Shown in pieces: positions 1 to 6,340 of a stretch of DNA of 22,900 bases. Both the position numbers and the translations under genes were made by a program. Source of the DNA: a virus; IMG/VR virus record IMGVR_UViG_3300019761_000095, positions 1-22,900 of that record; one strand, given 5' to 3'. Every line of letters starts with the position of its first letter. Position 1 is the stretch's first letter. The notes beneath the pieces are model-generated. The model searched no databases, was not told the origin of the DNA, and saw nothing but the letters and a program-made list of their open reading frames with translations.

Positions 1-1095
1 ACTACGTATCCTTTGATTGTAAGAGATAAAGAAAAGTTTGAGTCACATTGCTTTTTATATATCATTTTAGATGAAGCCCAAAAAATAAAAAATCCAAAAA
101 CAAAAATGACCCAAACAATAAAAGAGCTCAAAAGTGAACACAAACTAGCTTTGTCTGGAACTCCAATTGAAAATCATCTAGGGGAGCTTTGGAGTATTTT
201 TGACTTTTTAATGCCAAATTTTTTAGATACATTGAGTTTTTTTAAAAAGTATTATCAAAATCCAATTGAAAAAGAAAATGATATGGCTCGTCAAAAACTA
301 CTTAACGAAAGAGTAAAACCATTTATCATACGGCGTACAAAAGAGAAAGTAGCACATGAACTTCCAGCAAAATCTGAAATCATCAAATACACTCAGTTTG
401 AGTCCAAGCAGTCAAAACTCTATGAATCTATACGTGTAACTATGGAGAAAAAAGTACGAGAAGCTATTTCTGAAAAAGGGATAGGGTCTTCCCATATTAC
501 GATACTTGATGCACTTTTAAAATTACGACAAGTGTGTTGTGATCCTAGTTTAGTAAAAATTGATGAGGCTTTAAAAGTTCAGGAGTCAGCTAAACTAGAA
601 TTGTTTTTAGATTTAGTTGATGAACTTTTAAGTGAGGGTAGAAAGATACTTGTATTTTCACAGTTTACTTCTATGTTAAAAATAATAGAAGAAAAAATTT
701 TAGAAAAAGAGATATCGTATACTAAACTAACTGGCTCAACTGTAAATAGAGAACAAGCAATAGAGAAGTTTACAGATGGAAAAGCAGATATGTTTCTTAT
801 CTCACTCAAAGCTGGTGGAGTAGGGTTAAATCTCACACAAGCAGATACTGTTATACATTATGATCCATGGTGGAATCCAGCAGTAGAAAATCAAGCTACA
901 GATAGAGCATACAGAATAGGGCAAAAAAATGCAGTGTTTGTATATAAACTCATAGTAGAAAATAGTATCGAACAAAAGATACTAGAGTTACAAGAGAAGA
1001 AAAAAGTACTTCAAGACGGAATATTTGATGAAAATAAACAGCAAGAAGATACGAAATTTTCAGGAGAAGATTTATTGGAGTTGTTGAAGCAATAA
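1..1095 (+). CDS. SNF2-family DNA-dependent ATPase/helicase, C-terminal part (5' truncated by window)
   Basis: The reading frame is open to base 1, so the gene begins upstream; the TTG at 13 is only an internal codon (residues T-T-Y-P-L precede I-V-R-D). Motifs in order are: the DEAQ box (L-D-E-A-Q at 67-81), S-G-T-P-I-E-N (motif III), then the second RecA-like lobe with I-L-V-F-S-Q-F, L-T-G-S-T, L-K-A-G-G-V-G-L-N-L-T and the SNF2 signature D-R-A-Y-R-I-G-Q starting at 901. These motifs are diagnostic of the RapA/SNF2 group of ATP-driven double-strand DNA translocases, which remodel protein-DNA complexes. The lobe order and C-terminus look intact. It ends at TAA 1093-1095, and the hairpin at 1197-1227 could terminate it. 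The natural partner or substrate cannot be told from this fragment. Confidence 0.95.
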   Translation, partial: TTYPLIVRDKEKFESHCFLYIILDEAQKIKNPKTKMTQTIKELKSEHKLALSGTPIENHLGELWSIFDFLMPNFLDTLSFFKKYYQNPIEKENDMARQKLLNERVKPFIIRRTKEKVAHELPAKSEIIKYTQFESKQSKLYESIRVTMEKKVREAISEKGIGSSHITILDALLKLRQVCCDPSLVKIDEALKVQESAKLELFLDLVDELLSEGRKILVFSQFTSMLKIIEEKILEKEISYTKLTGSTVNREQAIEKFTDGKADMFLISLKAGGVGLNLTQADTVIHYDPWWNPAVENQATDRAYRIGQKNAVFVYKLIVENSIEQKILELQEKKKVLQDGIFDENKQQEDTKFSGEDLLELLKQ

Positions 1096-1106
1096 AACTT
1101 ATTTTA

Positions 1107-1135
1107 TTGACAAGAAAATTTTTATTTGTTATAAT
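1107..1135 (+). promoter_or_regulatory. Perfect-consensus sigma70 promoter
   Basis: TTGACA (1107-1112), exactly 17 bases, then TATAAT (1130-1135); predicted transcription start about 1142. Both hexamers match consensus completely, which is rare and implies strong transcription. No annotated-size gene follows on this strand for more than 1 kb. It must therefore serve the short RNA/mini-ORF locus at 1142-1381. Confidence 0.75.
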
Positions 1136-1141
1136 AATTAT

Positions 1142-1229
1142 GAAACACGAAAATCTCAATATTTAAGAATTAGTTACTCTTAGAGTATTGGAGTTTAAAA
1201 AGGTAAGGTTAATAGCCTTACCTTTTTTT
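1142..1229 (+). ncRNA. Candidate small RNA or structured leader of the mini-ORF
   Basis: The segment runs from the predicted start of the consensus promoter to the T-run of the first hairpin, giving about 88 nt. It has no credible ORF. It carries TATTGGAGTT (1186-1195), an exact complement of AACTCCAATA (1262-1271), which ends on the first base of the Shine-Dalgarno of the 20-aa ORF. It may be a stand-alone RNA ending at the hairpin, or the 5' part of a longer mRNA that reads through. Expression is inferred, not observed. Confidence 0.4.
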
Positions 1230-1312
1230 ATGATGGGTGGTATCTGAAAATGGGTAAAGGGAACTCCAATAAGGAGGTTTTCGTGTCGAGATTATTAATA
1301 ATCTTAATAGTG
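1195..1312 (-). ncRNA. Speculative antisense RNA over the mini-ORF start
   Basis: A perfect TATAAT lies on the minus strand at 1324-1319, inside the 20-aa ORF, with only a poor -35 match. A transcript from it would start near 1312, cover the start codon and Shine-Dalgarno, and run into the hairpin at 1227-1197. This geometry is like antitoxin RNAs that start inside a type I toxin ORF. The evidence is one hexamer in AT-rich DNA, so confidence is low. Confidence 0.2.
1197..1229 (+). terminator. 12-bp hairpin with T-run (possibly bidirectional)
   Basis: The arms AAAAAGGTAAGG (1197-1208) and CCTTACCTTTTT (1216-1227) are perfectly complementary around a 7-base loop, and the T-run extends to 1229. 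On the plus strand this is a textbook intrinsic terminator for the SNF2 gene and the RNA started at about 1142. On the minus strand the same stem ends in five T, so it could stop an antisense transcript too. Confidence 0.7.
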
Positions 1313-1345
1313 GTTGGTATTATACTTGTAGTACCACTTTTCTAA
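1283..1345 (+). CDS. 20-aa hydrophobic mini-protein, Ibs-like candidate type I toxin
   Basis: GTG at 1283 is preceded by a near-perfect Shine-Dalgarno AAGGAGG (1271-1277) at ideal spacing. The peptide starts M-S-R-L-L-I-I-L-I-V-V and ends V-V-P-L-F, so it has one charge (Arg3) and is otherwise a single membrane-spanning stretch. From memory, E. coli IbsC starts M-M-R-L-V-I-I-L-I-V; the charge position and hydrophobic pattern are strikingly similar. Ibs peptides are 18-19-aa inner-membrane toxins controlled by antisense Sib RNAs. Here the ORF has a structured leader, a consensus promoter upstream and a terminator nine bases after its stop. Translation is well supported by the ribosome site. 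The toxin role is inference; a leader peptide or a small membrane subunit are alternatives. Confidence 0.55.
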   Translation: MSRLLIILIVVGIILVVPLF

Positions 1346-1353
1346 AAAACTAC

Positions 1354-1381
1354 TGGGGAATTAACTACTCCCCATCTTTTT
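1354..1381 (+). terminator. Bidirectional terminator between mini-ORF and nuclease gene
   Basis: TGGGGA (1354-1359) pairs with TCCCCA (1369-1374) around a 9-base loop. It is followed by a T-rich tract on the plus strand (1375-1381), and by GTAGTTTTTT on the minus strand. It lies between the convergent mini-ORF and the minus-strand nuclease gene, so it can end both transcripts. Confidence 0.65.
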
Positions 1382-1433
1382 ACCTTCAAATTTAAATCCA
1401 GTTATTAATAAATTTAATTGCCAATACAATAGA

Positions 1434-2237
1434 TTATAAATCATAATCTTTTTTAAACTGCTCTTCTTTGAACTCTATAGTATCTTTTAGATTAAGTTTT
1501 ATCAAAAGATTTGGGTTTGTATTCATATCTTTTTTCTTGATGTAATACTGAGACTCTTTATTTGTCATACTTAAAAGATATTTTGTACCTATATTAAAGT
1601 TAGATACTCTTTCTCCTAAAGTTAATAAGTATCTATTGTTTGTTCTTTTTATTGTATAGTCATGAGTTATCTCATCTAACTCTTCTTGAAAATCTATTAA
1701 GTCTTTCCCTGGTATATGATCGTTTCCAGTTTTTTTTCTTCTAAATGTGATACTGATATCAAAATACTTTTCTATCTCAGCTAATGGTGCTAAAAGTGTA
1801 TCTTTAGCAGTTAAATTACAAAACTCTTTTGATGCTATGAGCCACTCTACATTTTTTTCACTATAAACTGCTTTTACCCATTTGTATAGTGTACTGTAAC
1901 TGATATCAGATACAGGAATAGTTGCTGAACTATTTCCTTGAAAGGCATCATAGTTTGTATTTAGATGTTTGATGATCTCTTGTGTATAGGTATTTGAACT
2001 ATTTTTACTCTTATCTGAGAATGTAAATTTATTCCCATCATTTAACAATATAATTTGTCCTGCTTGTGCAGGGCAAAATTTTGCTTCTATTGTTGTGATA
2101 ACTCTGTTTGTATCTCTTACTGTTATTTCTGAAGTTGTAGCGTCAAACCCACCTTCCATTGCACAGTGAATATCAAAATAATCACTTAAAAAATCTGTTG
2201 CTTGGTTTTGAAATACTTCCCACTTTTGTAATGCCAT
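1434..2237 (-). CDS. Putative PD-(D/E)XK-fold endonuclease (restriction-like)
   Basis: 267 aa, unrecognised by name. Residues 29-61 show a nuclease-like core: G-G-F-D-A (Asp32), a beta-rich spacer of 18 residues, then I-E-A-K-F (Glu51, Lys53) and a Gln pair (Q57/Q61) in C-P-A-Q-A-G-Q. This matches the D-x(n)-E-x-K pattern of the PD-(D/E)XK superfamily, which includes many type II restriction enzymes. The remaining 200 residues are charged and mixed alpha/beta, without signal peptide or membrane segment, so the product is cytoplasmic. AAAGG lies shortly upstream of ATG 2237, and a TATAAT sits at 2277-2272. No methyltransferase lies beside it, unusual for a restriction enzyme. A repair or defence nuclease that does not need one is an alternative. 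The fold call is moderately sure; the role is unknown. Confidence 0.6.
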   Translation of the reverse strand: MALQKWEVFQNQATDFLSDYFDIHCAMEGGFDATTSEITVRDTNRVITTIEAKFCPAQAGQIILLNDGNKFTFSDKSKNSSNTYTQEIIKHLNTNYDAFQGNSSATIPVSDISYSTLYKWVKAVYSEKNVEWLIASKEFCNLTAKDTLLAPLAEIEKYFDISITFRRKKTGNDHIPGKDLIDFQEELDEITHDYTIKRTNNRYLLTLGERVSNFNIGTKYLLSMTNKESQYYIKKKDMNTNPNLLIKLNLKDTIEFKEEQFKKDYDL

Positions 2238-2271
2238 ATTGTTGCCTTTGGTATAAATTATAATTTGGTGT

Positions 2272-2277
2272 ATTATA
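2272..2277 (-). promoter_or_regulatory. -10 hexamer for the nuclease gene
   Basis: A perfect TATAAT on the minus strand, 35 bases upstream of ATG 2237. No convincing -35 is present. It forms a divergent promoter region with the HAD gene promoter. Confidence 0.4.
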
Positions 2278-2316
2278 GCGAATAGATTACATATTATTCG
2301 TAGGTAGTCTAAAATA

Positions 2317-2325
2317 TGTTATACT
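2317..2325 (+). promoter_or_regulatory. Extended -10 promoter for the HAD phosphatase gene
   Basis: TG-T-TATACT at 2317-2325, 31 bases before ATG 2356. The -35 region is weak, as is usual for extended -10 promoters. Confidence 0.45.
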
Positions 2326-2355
2326 ATTGCTATAAATAAAAGGTTACAAAAGAAG

Positions 2356-2988
2356 ATGGATAAAAAATATATTTTATTTGACAACGATGGGGTATTGGTC
2401 GAAACAGAAATCTGGTACTATGAAGCCAGTAAAAGAGCGTTAAAAGAATTTTTTGATGTAGAGTTAGAGTTTGAAGAATATATGGATATTATGACAGCAG
2501 GAGAGGGAGTGTGGGTGGCTGCAAAAAATGCAAGTGATACAGAAAAAACTATAGCTCGAAATCAAAGAGATATGTATTATCAAGAGTATTTACGAACAGA
2601 AGATATAGCGATAGAAAATGTACACACAATTTTAAAAGAGTTACAAAAACAATATAAAATGGGTATAGTAACTACATCAAGACGAGTAGATTTTGAAATT
2701 ATCCATAAAAATAGTGGTATAACGGAATTTATGGAGTTTGTTTTATGTGTAGAGGATTATCCACGTTCTAAACCACATCCAGATCCTTATTTAAAAGGTT
2801 TAGAACTTTTTGGTGCTACAAAAGAGGAAACCATCATCATAGAAGACTCCCAACGTGGTCTTATCTCTGCAAATAGGGCAGGAATAGACTGTGTTATTGT
2901 TCATAATGAGTTTACTAAAACTCAAGATTTCTCAAAATCTTTATGTAAAATTGAAAACTTGACAGGGTTAATTAAAATATTAAATTAA
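2356..2988 (+). CDS. HAD-superfamily phosphatase (beta-phosphoglucomutase-like subgroup)
   Basis: 210 aa, the usual length of small HAD phosphatases. Motif I is F-D-N-D-G-V-L-V-E, with nucleophile Asp9 and acid/base Asp11. Motif II is the V-T-T-S stretch around residues 105-108. The motif III lysine is Lys139 in R-S-K-P-H-P-D-P. Motif IV is I-I-E-D-S (Glu163, Asp164), followed by G-L-I-S-A-N-R-A-G-I typical of the group. The helical cap is inserted between motifs I and II (about residues 16-88). The family hydrolyses or transfers phosphate on small cytoplasmic metabolites such as sugar phosphates; the substrate cannot be read from sequence. The ATG is preceded by AAGAAG. It is followed 57 bases later by a response regulator with its own extended -10, so the two are probably separate units. 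Confidence 0.9.
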   Translation: MDKKYILFDNDGVLVETEIWYYEASKRALKEFFDVELEFEEYMDIMTAGEGVWVAAKNASDTEKTIARNQRDMYYQEYLRTEDIAIENVHTILKELQKQYKMGIVTTSRRVDFEIIHKNSGITEFMEFVLCVEDYPRSKPHPDPYLKGLELFGATKEETIIIEDSQRGLISANRAGIDCVIVHNEFTKTQDFSKSLCKIENLTGLIKILN

Positions 2989-3013
2989 AATATATTTTTA
3001 CTAAATAAAAAAA

Positions 3014-3022
3014 TGTTATAAT
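3014..3022 (+). promoter_or_regulatory. Extended -10 promoter for the response regulator gene
   Basis: TG-T-TATAAT (3014-3022) lies 23 bases upstream of ATG 3046. It is a perfect extended -10 with a weak -35. The Shine-Dalgarno GTGAGG follows before the start. Confidence 0.55.
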
Positions 3023-3045
3023 ACGAAAAATATAAGTGAGGCTAA

Positions 3046-3720
3046 ATGAAAATATTATTATTAGAAAATGATCCAACACTACAAAATACAATAAAAGAAT
3101 ACTTAACAAATTTAGGACATCATTGTGTAACGTCTTTATATATTCAAGATGCTAAGCACTATTTAGTAGATACACTTTATGATTTACTTATATTAAATAT
3201 TGATGATAAAACCTTAGATGGATTAGAATTATATGCAGATTTAAAACGTACTAATTTTACAACACCAGTTATGTTTATAAGTAGTTTAGTTGATATAGAA
3301 ACAATATCAAAAGCATTTGATATGGGTGGTTCAGAATATATAAAAAAACCTTTTCATATAAAAGAATTAGGATACCGTTTACAAAAATTATCGTATGAAA
3401 TAGAAAATATACGAAGAGAGCATATTTTATTGAGTCCAAATTATAGCTATATACGAAAAGAGAACAAACTTTTATATAAAAATGTTGTGCAACCGCTTAC
3501 AAAAAAACAGTTTCATATTATAGAGTGTTTATGTAAAAATTTAGGAACGATAATAAATTTTGATCTATTTAGAGAATATGCTTGGGGATCAGATTTAGTG
3601 AGTGATGCAACTATTCGTACAGAATTAAGTCGTTTACGAAAAGTTTTAAAAGAAGATTTTATTCAAAATTATAAAGGGATAGGATATAAAGTAGATAGGT
3701 ATGTAAAAATACCTAAATAG
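3046..3720 (+). CDS. PhoB/OmpR-family response regulator with degenerate (Asn51) receiver
   Basis: 224 aa: receiver domain (about 1-118) and C-terminal winged helix (about 132-222, with T-I-R-T-E-L-S-R-L-R-K-V-L recognition helix and G-I-G-Y-K-V wing). In the receiver the switch residue is Ser79 and the conserved Lys101 (K-P-F) is kept. However, the phospho-acceptor site reads I-L-N-I-D-D, with Asn51 where the family has Asp, and the acidic pair reads Glu7-Asn8. The codon is AAT at 3196-3198, one base from GAT. Family knowledge says such receivers usually work without phosphorylation, like Helicobacter HP1043. The product would be a cytoplasmic DNA-binding regulator. A histidine kinase gene lies 360 bases downstream on the same strand but is separated by an opposite-strand gene, so pairing is uncertain. 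Target genes are unknown. Confidence 0.9.
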   Translation: MKILLLENDPTLQNTIKEYLTNLGHHCVTSLYIQDAKHYLVDTLYDLLILNIDDKTLDGLELYADLKRTNFTTPVMFISSLVDIETISKAFDMGGSEYIKKPFHIKELGYRLQKLSYEIENIRREHILLSPNYSYIRKENKLLYKNVVQPLTKKQFHIIECLCKNLGTIINFDLFREYAWGSDLVSDATIRTELSRLRKVLKEDFIQNYKGIGYKVDRYVKIPK

Positions 3721-3733
3721 AAGCGTATAAAAA

Positions 3734-3922
3734 CTAGTTTTCTAAAAAACTTATCTCATCTAAAATATTTTTTAAATCTTTCATACCTTCATCTAATTCA
3801 TGAATGATTTTCTGTTCAATCACATCCTGAGTCATCTTTTCATCTATTGTAATATTTAGTTGAAGTGCTTGTTCTTTTCTTATTTTTAATGCAATATTTT
3901 CATTTAATATTTTCTCAGACAA
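3734..3922 (-). CDS. Small acidic helical protein of unknown function
   Basis: 62 aa, starting at TTG 3922, chosen because AAGGAAAA lies just upstream and no ATG is available in the right place. The sequence is charged and predicted helical (E-K-I-L-N-E-N and later D-E-G-M-K-D-L-K-N-I-L-D-E-I), with no cysteines, signal peptide or membrane segment. It is convergent with the response regulator (13-base gap) and divergent from the histidine kinase. I do not recognise a family. The position between a regulator and a kinase hints at an accessory role, but this is only context. Confidence 0.5.
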   Translation of the reverse strand: MSEKILNENIALKIRKEQALQLNITIDEKMTQDVIEQKIIHELDEGMKDLKNILDEISFLEN

Positions 3923-4034
3923 AATTTTCCTTGTGTAAAATTTGGATTGAAATAATAGGGTAATAAACTTAAGTTAACTTTTCATCTGTGGTGAAAATAA
4001 ATATCCCTTAATTAAAGTAAAAAGAAGTATTATT

Positions 4035-4063
4035 TTGACATAATTAAATATATTAATTTAACT
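4035..4063 (+). promoter_or_regulatory. Possible promoter of the histidine kinase gene
   Basis: A perfect -35 TTGACA (4035-4040) is followed after 17 bases by only a weak -10 (TTAACT, 4058-4063). It is suggestive because of its position 17 bases before the start codon region, but unproven. Confidence 0.3.
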
Positions 4064-4079
4064 AACTGGATATACGTAT

Positions 4080-6017
4080 ATGGACAATATGAAAAAAGAA
4101 CAATCTATTTTAAACTTTATTAAATATGGACCAATTCTTTTTGTACTCACTTTATCATTTATAATTACAAAAATTACTTTAGAGGATAGAAAAAAAACTT
4201 TTGAAGCGGAAGTAAAACATATAGAAGAAGTATTTTGGTTAGATAATAAGCAAAGAATTAAAGAAGAAGTTGAAGAGGTATACCAGTATATTTTAGATGA
4301 AAAGAAAAATTCAGAAAGTTTTTTAAAAGAAGAGATAAAAAATAGAGTATATGAAGCACATCAAATTGCAACAAATATGTTTTCTAATGAAGTAAAATTA
4401 GAAAAAAATCATAATCATTCTCAAAAATATATTTTAGAGTCTATAAAAAACGCCTTGGGTGGAATAATCTACAATAAAGGTAGAGGGTATATTTTTATGG
4501 ATGATATTAATGGAATCAAAATTTTACAACCTTTAAATAAAGAACTAGAGGGAAAAGATCTTTCAAATTTTCAAGATGCAAAAGGGTATAAATTTGTCCA
4601 TAAAATTGTAGATACTATTAAAAATAAAACTGAAGCGTATGATACGTATTATTGGTATAAGTCTGGAAATAAAGAAAAATCATACAAAAAAATTAGTTTT
4701 TATAAATACTTTGAGCCCTTTAATGTTGCAATTGGGACAGGTGAGTATCTTAAGGACTTTGAAGAAGAATTAAAGGAAAAGGTACTTGAACGAATAAATA
4801 AAATGAGATATGGAGAAAAGGGTTATATATTTATATATGATTTAGATGGTACATGTTTATCACATTACAAACAAGAGCTTGTTGGAAAAAATAGGATAAA
4901 CTATCAAGATAATGAGGGAAGACTTCTTGTTCAGGAGATAATTGATCTTAGTGTAAAAAATAAAGAAGGATATTTAACATATAAATCTTCTGTTAGACCT
5001 TTTGATAATATTGAAAGTAATTTAAAAGTATCGTATATTAAATCATTTAAGGATTGGGGATGGGCTATAGGTACAGGCTTTTATACTGATGCGTTACAAA
5101 AAGAGATAGAAAAAAGAAAATTTAGCTTAGAAACAACAAATAAAGAATCATTAAAAAAGATAATATATGTCAGTCTTTTCATAACAATAGTTTTTATTTT
5201 AATCTCTTTTTATATCTCAAAAATAATAAAAAATAGATTTGAAGAGTATAGAACTAATTTAAACGATGAGATACGAAAAACAATAGAAAAGGATCATCAA
5301 CTTATACAGCAATCTAAAATGGCTATAATGGGTGAGATGATTGGTAATATTACACATCAATGGAAACAACCATTAAGTTTAATAAGTGTTTCAAATAGTC
5401 TAATTCAATTTAACCAAGGTAATGATAAGACAAATTCAAAAGAGAAGCTTAAAAAGTTTACAAGTAATATTGAAAATGCAGTAAATCATCTATCTACTAC
5501 TATCGATGATTTTAAAAATTTCTTCAGACCTGATAAAGAAAAAAAACTTTTTAAAATAGAAGATGTTTTTACTAAAACATTTAGCTTAATTAATTTTCAA
5601 TTTACGGATAATAATATTGAATTAATGAGAAATACGAGTGATATTATTGCTTATGGATATCAAAATGAACTTTTACAAGTTATGCTAAATATATTTTCAA
5701 ATTCAAAAGATGAACTTGTTAAATTAAAAAGTGGGAAAAGGCTTGTTTTTGTAGATGTTCAAAAAAATGAAAGTTACGTAACTATAAGTATAAAAGATAA
5801 TGCAGGGGGGATACCTGATGCTATTATTGACAAAGTATTTGATTCCTATTTTACAACAAAAAATGATAAAGAAGGAACAGGTATTGGCTTATATATGAGT
5901 AAACAAATTATTACTAATATGTCTGGTACTATCACTGTTCAAAATGTACAATATGAAATAGATAATATTCAGTATAAAGGTGCAGAGTTTATAATATCTT
6001 TACCTTTTGAAGAATAA
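4080..6017 (+). CDS. Membrane histidine kinase with double Cache sensor
   Basis: 645 aa. A short N-terminal tail leads to membrane segment 1 (about 14-34) and a large periplasmic region. That region carries two related Cache halves: G-R-G-Y-I-F-M-D-D near 135-142 and E-K-G-Y-I-F-I-Y-D near 246-254, each followed by I-G-T-G. Membrane segment 2 is at about 361-381. A linker and HisKA H-box follow, with phospho-acceptor His426 in I-T-H-Q-W-K-Q-P-L. The HATPase lobe shows an N-box around Asn537-Asn541, G1 box D-N-A-G-G-I-P at 573-579 and G2 box G-T-G-I-G-L at 599-604. All catalytic boxes are intact. The family senses small extracellular molecules (often organic or amino acids) and phosphorylates a response regulator. 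The nearest regulator, at 3046-3720, lacks its acceptor Asp, so the partner may be elsewhere. An alternative start at 4089 is possible. Confidence 0.93.
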   Translation: MDNMKKEQSILNFIKYGPILFVLTLSFIITKITLEDRKKTFEAEVKHIEEVFWLDNKQRIKEEVEEVYQYILDEKKNSESFLKEEIKNRVYEAHQIATNMFSNEVKLEKNHNHSQKYILESIKNALGGIIYNKGRGYIFMDDINGIKILQPLNKELEGKDLSNFQDAKGYKFVHKIVDTIKNKTEAYDTYYWYKSGNKEKSYKKISFYKYFEPFNVAIGTGEYLKDFEEELKEKVLERINKMRYGEKGYIFIYDLDGTCLSHYKQELVGKNRINYQDNEGRLLVQEIIDLSVKNKEGYLTYKSSVRPFDNIESNLKVSYIKSFKDWGWAIGTGFYTDALQKEIEKRKFSLETTNKESLKKIIYVSLFITIVFILISFYISKIIKNRFEEYRTNLNDEIRKTIEKDHQLIQQSKMAIMGEMIGNITHQWKQPLSLISVSNSLIQFNQGNDKTNSKEKLKKFTSNIENAVNHLSTTIDDFKNFFRPDKEKKLFKIEDVFTKTFSLINFQFTDNNIELMRNTSDIIAYGYQNELLQVMLNIFSNSKDELVKLKSGKRLVFVDVQKNESYVTISIKDNAGGIPDAIIDKVFDSYFTTKNDKEGTGIGLYMSKQIITNMSGTITVQNVQYEIDNIQYKGAEFIISLPFEE

Positions 6018-6105
6018 GGTAATTTTAAAATCTCTTTGTACCTTTGATATATTAACTTTTGATTAAAAGTTCCATTTAAGTAATAACATAATATTATACA
6101 AAAAA

Positions 6106-6130
6106 TAAATGAATGACCGTCATTCATTTA
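6106..6130 (+). promoter_or_regulatory. Perfect palindromic TetR-type operator
   Basis: The arms TAAATGAATGAC (6106-6117) and GTCATTCATTTA (6119-6130) are exact inverse complements around one C at 6118. Palindromes with a TGAATGAC core of this length just upstream of a tetR-type gene are typical autoregulatory operators. It overlaps the likely start of transcription and ends 15 bases before the regulator's ATG. Confidence 0.75.
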
Positions 6131-6145
6131 AAAGTTGGAGGTTTT

Positions 6146-6340
6146 ATGGCAATTATTGTTGATAAGGTACAAAAAAGAAGAGATATTGCACTTTCTTGCA
6201 ATGATTTATTACTTGAAAAAGGGATTAAAAAACTCACTATTGCAGAAGTAGCAAAAACAGCGGGTGTATCTAAGGGAAGTATTTATGATTATTTTGAAAA
6301 CAAAGAAGATATTTGTGGAACCGCTTTTAAAATGTTATAA
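6146..6340 (+). pseudogene. TetR-family regulator truncated after its HTH, probably by prophage insertion
   Basis: The start ATG 6146 is chosen over an upstream in-frame ATG at 6113 because TTGGAGG precedes it at good spacing and 6113 lies inside the operator palindrome. Residues 1-56 are a normal TetR N-terminus: D-I-A-L-S-C-N-D-L-L-L-E-K-G helix, then T-I-A-E-V-A-K-T-A-G-V-S-K-G-S-I-Y-D-Y-F, then E-N-K-E-D-I. After Ile at 6311-6313 the sequence turns into C-G-T-A-F-K-M-L and stops, giving 64 aa instead of about 190-200. The whole ligand-binding and dimerisation domain is missing. Without dimerisation it should not bind the palindrome well, so its own promoter and any efflux-type target would be derepressed. 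The missing 3' half may lie at the far side of the prophage. A naturally short HTH-only protein is a less likely alternative. Confidence 0.8.

Noticed and set aside
3732-3752. AT-rich inverted repeat AGTTTT/AAAACT between the response regulator and the 62-aa gene.
   Set aside because: Only six A-T-rich pairs and overlapping the gene end; too weak to call a terminator.
3046-6017. Treating the response regulator and histidine kinase as a normal cognate two-component pair.
   Set aside because: The receiver lacks its acceptor Asp and an opposite-strand gene separates them, so pairing is not supported beyond proximity.
6113-6145. In-frame upstream ATG for the tetR gene at 6113.
   Set aside because: It lies inside the palindromic operator and lacks a ribosome site; ATG 6146 has TTGGAGG.
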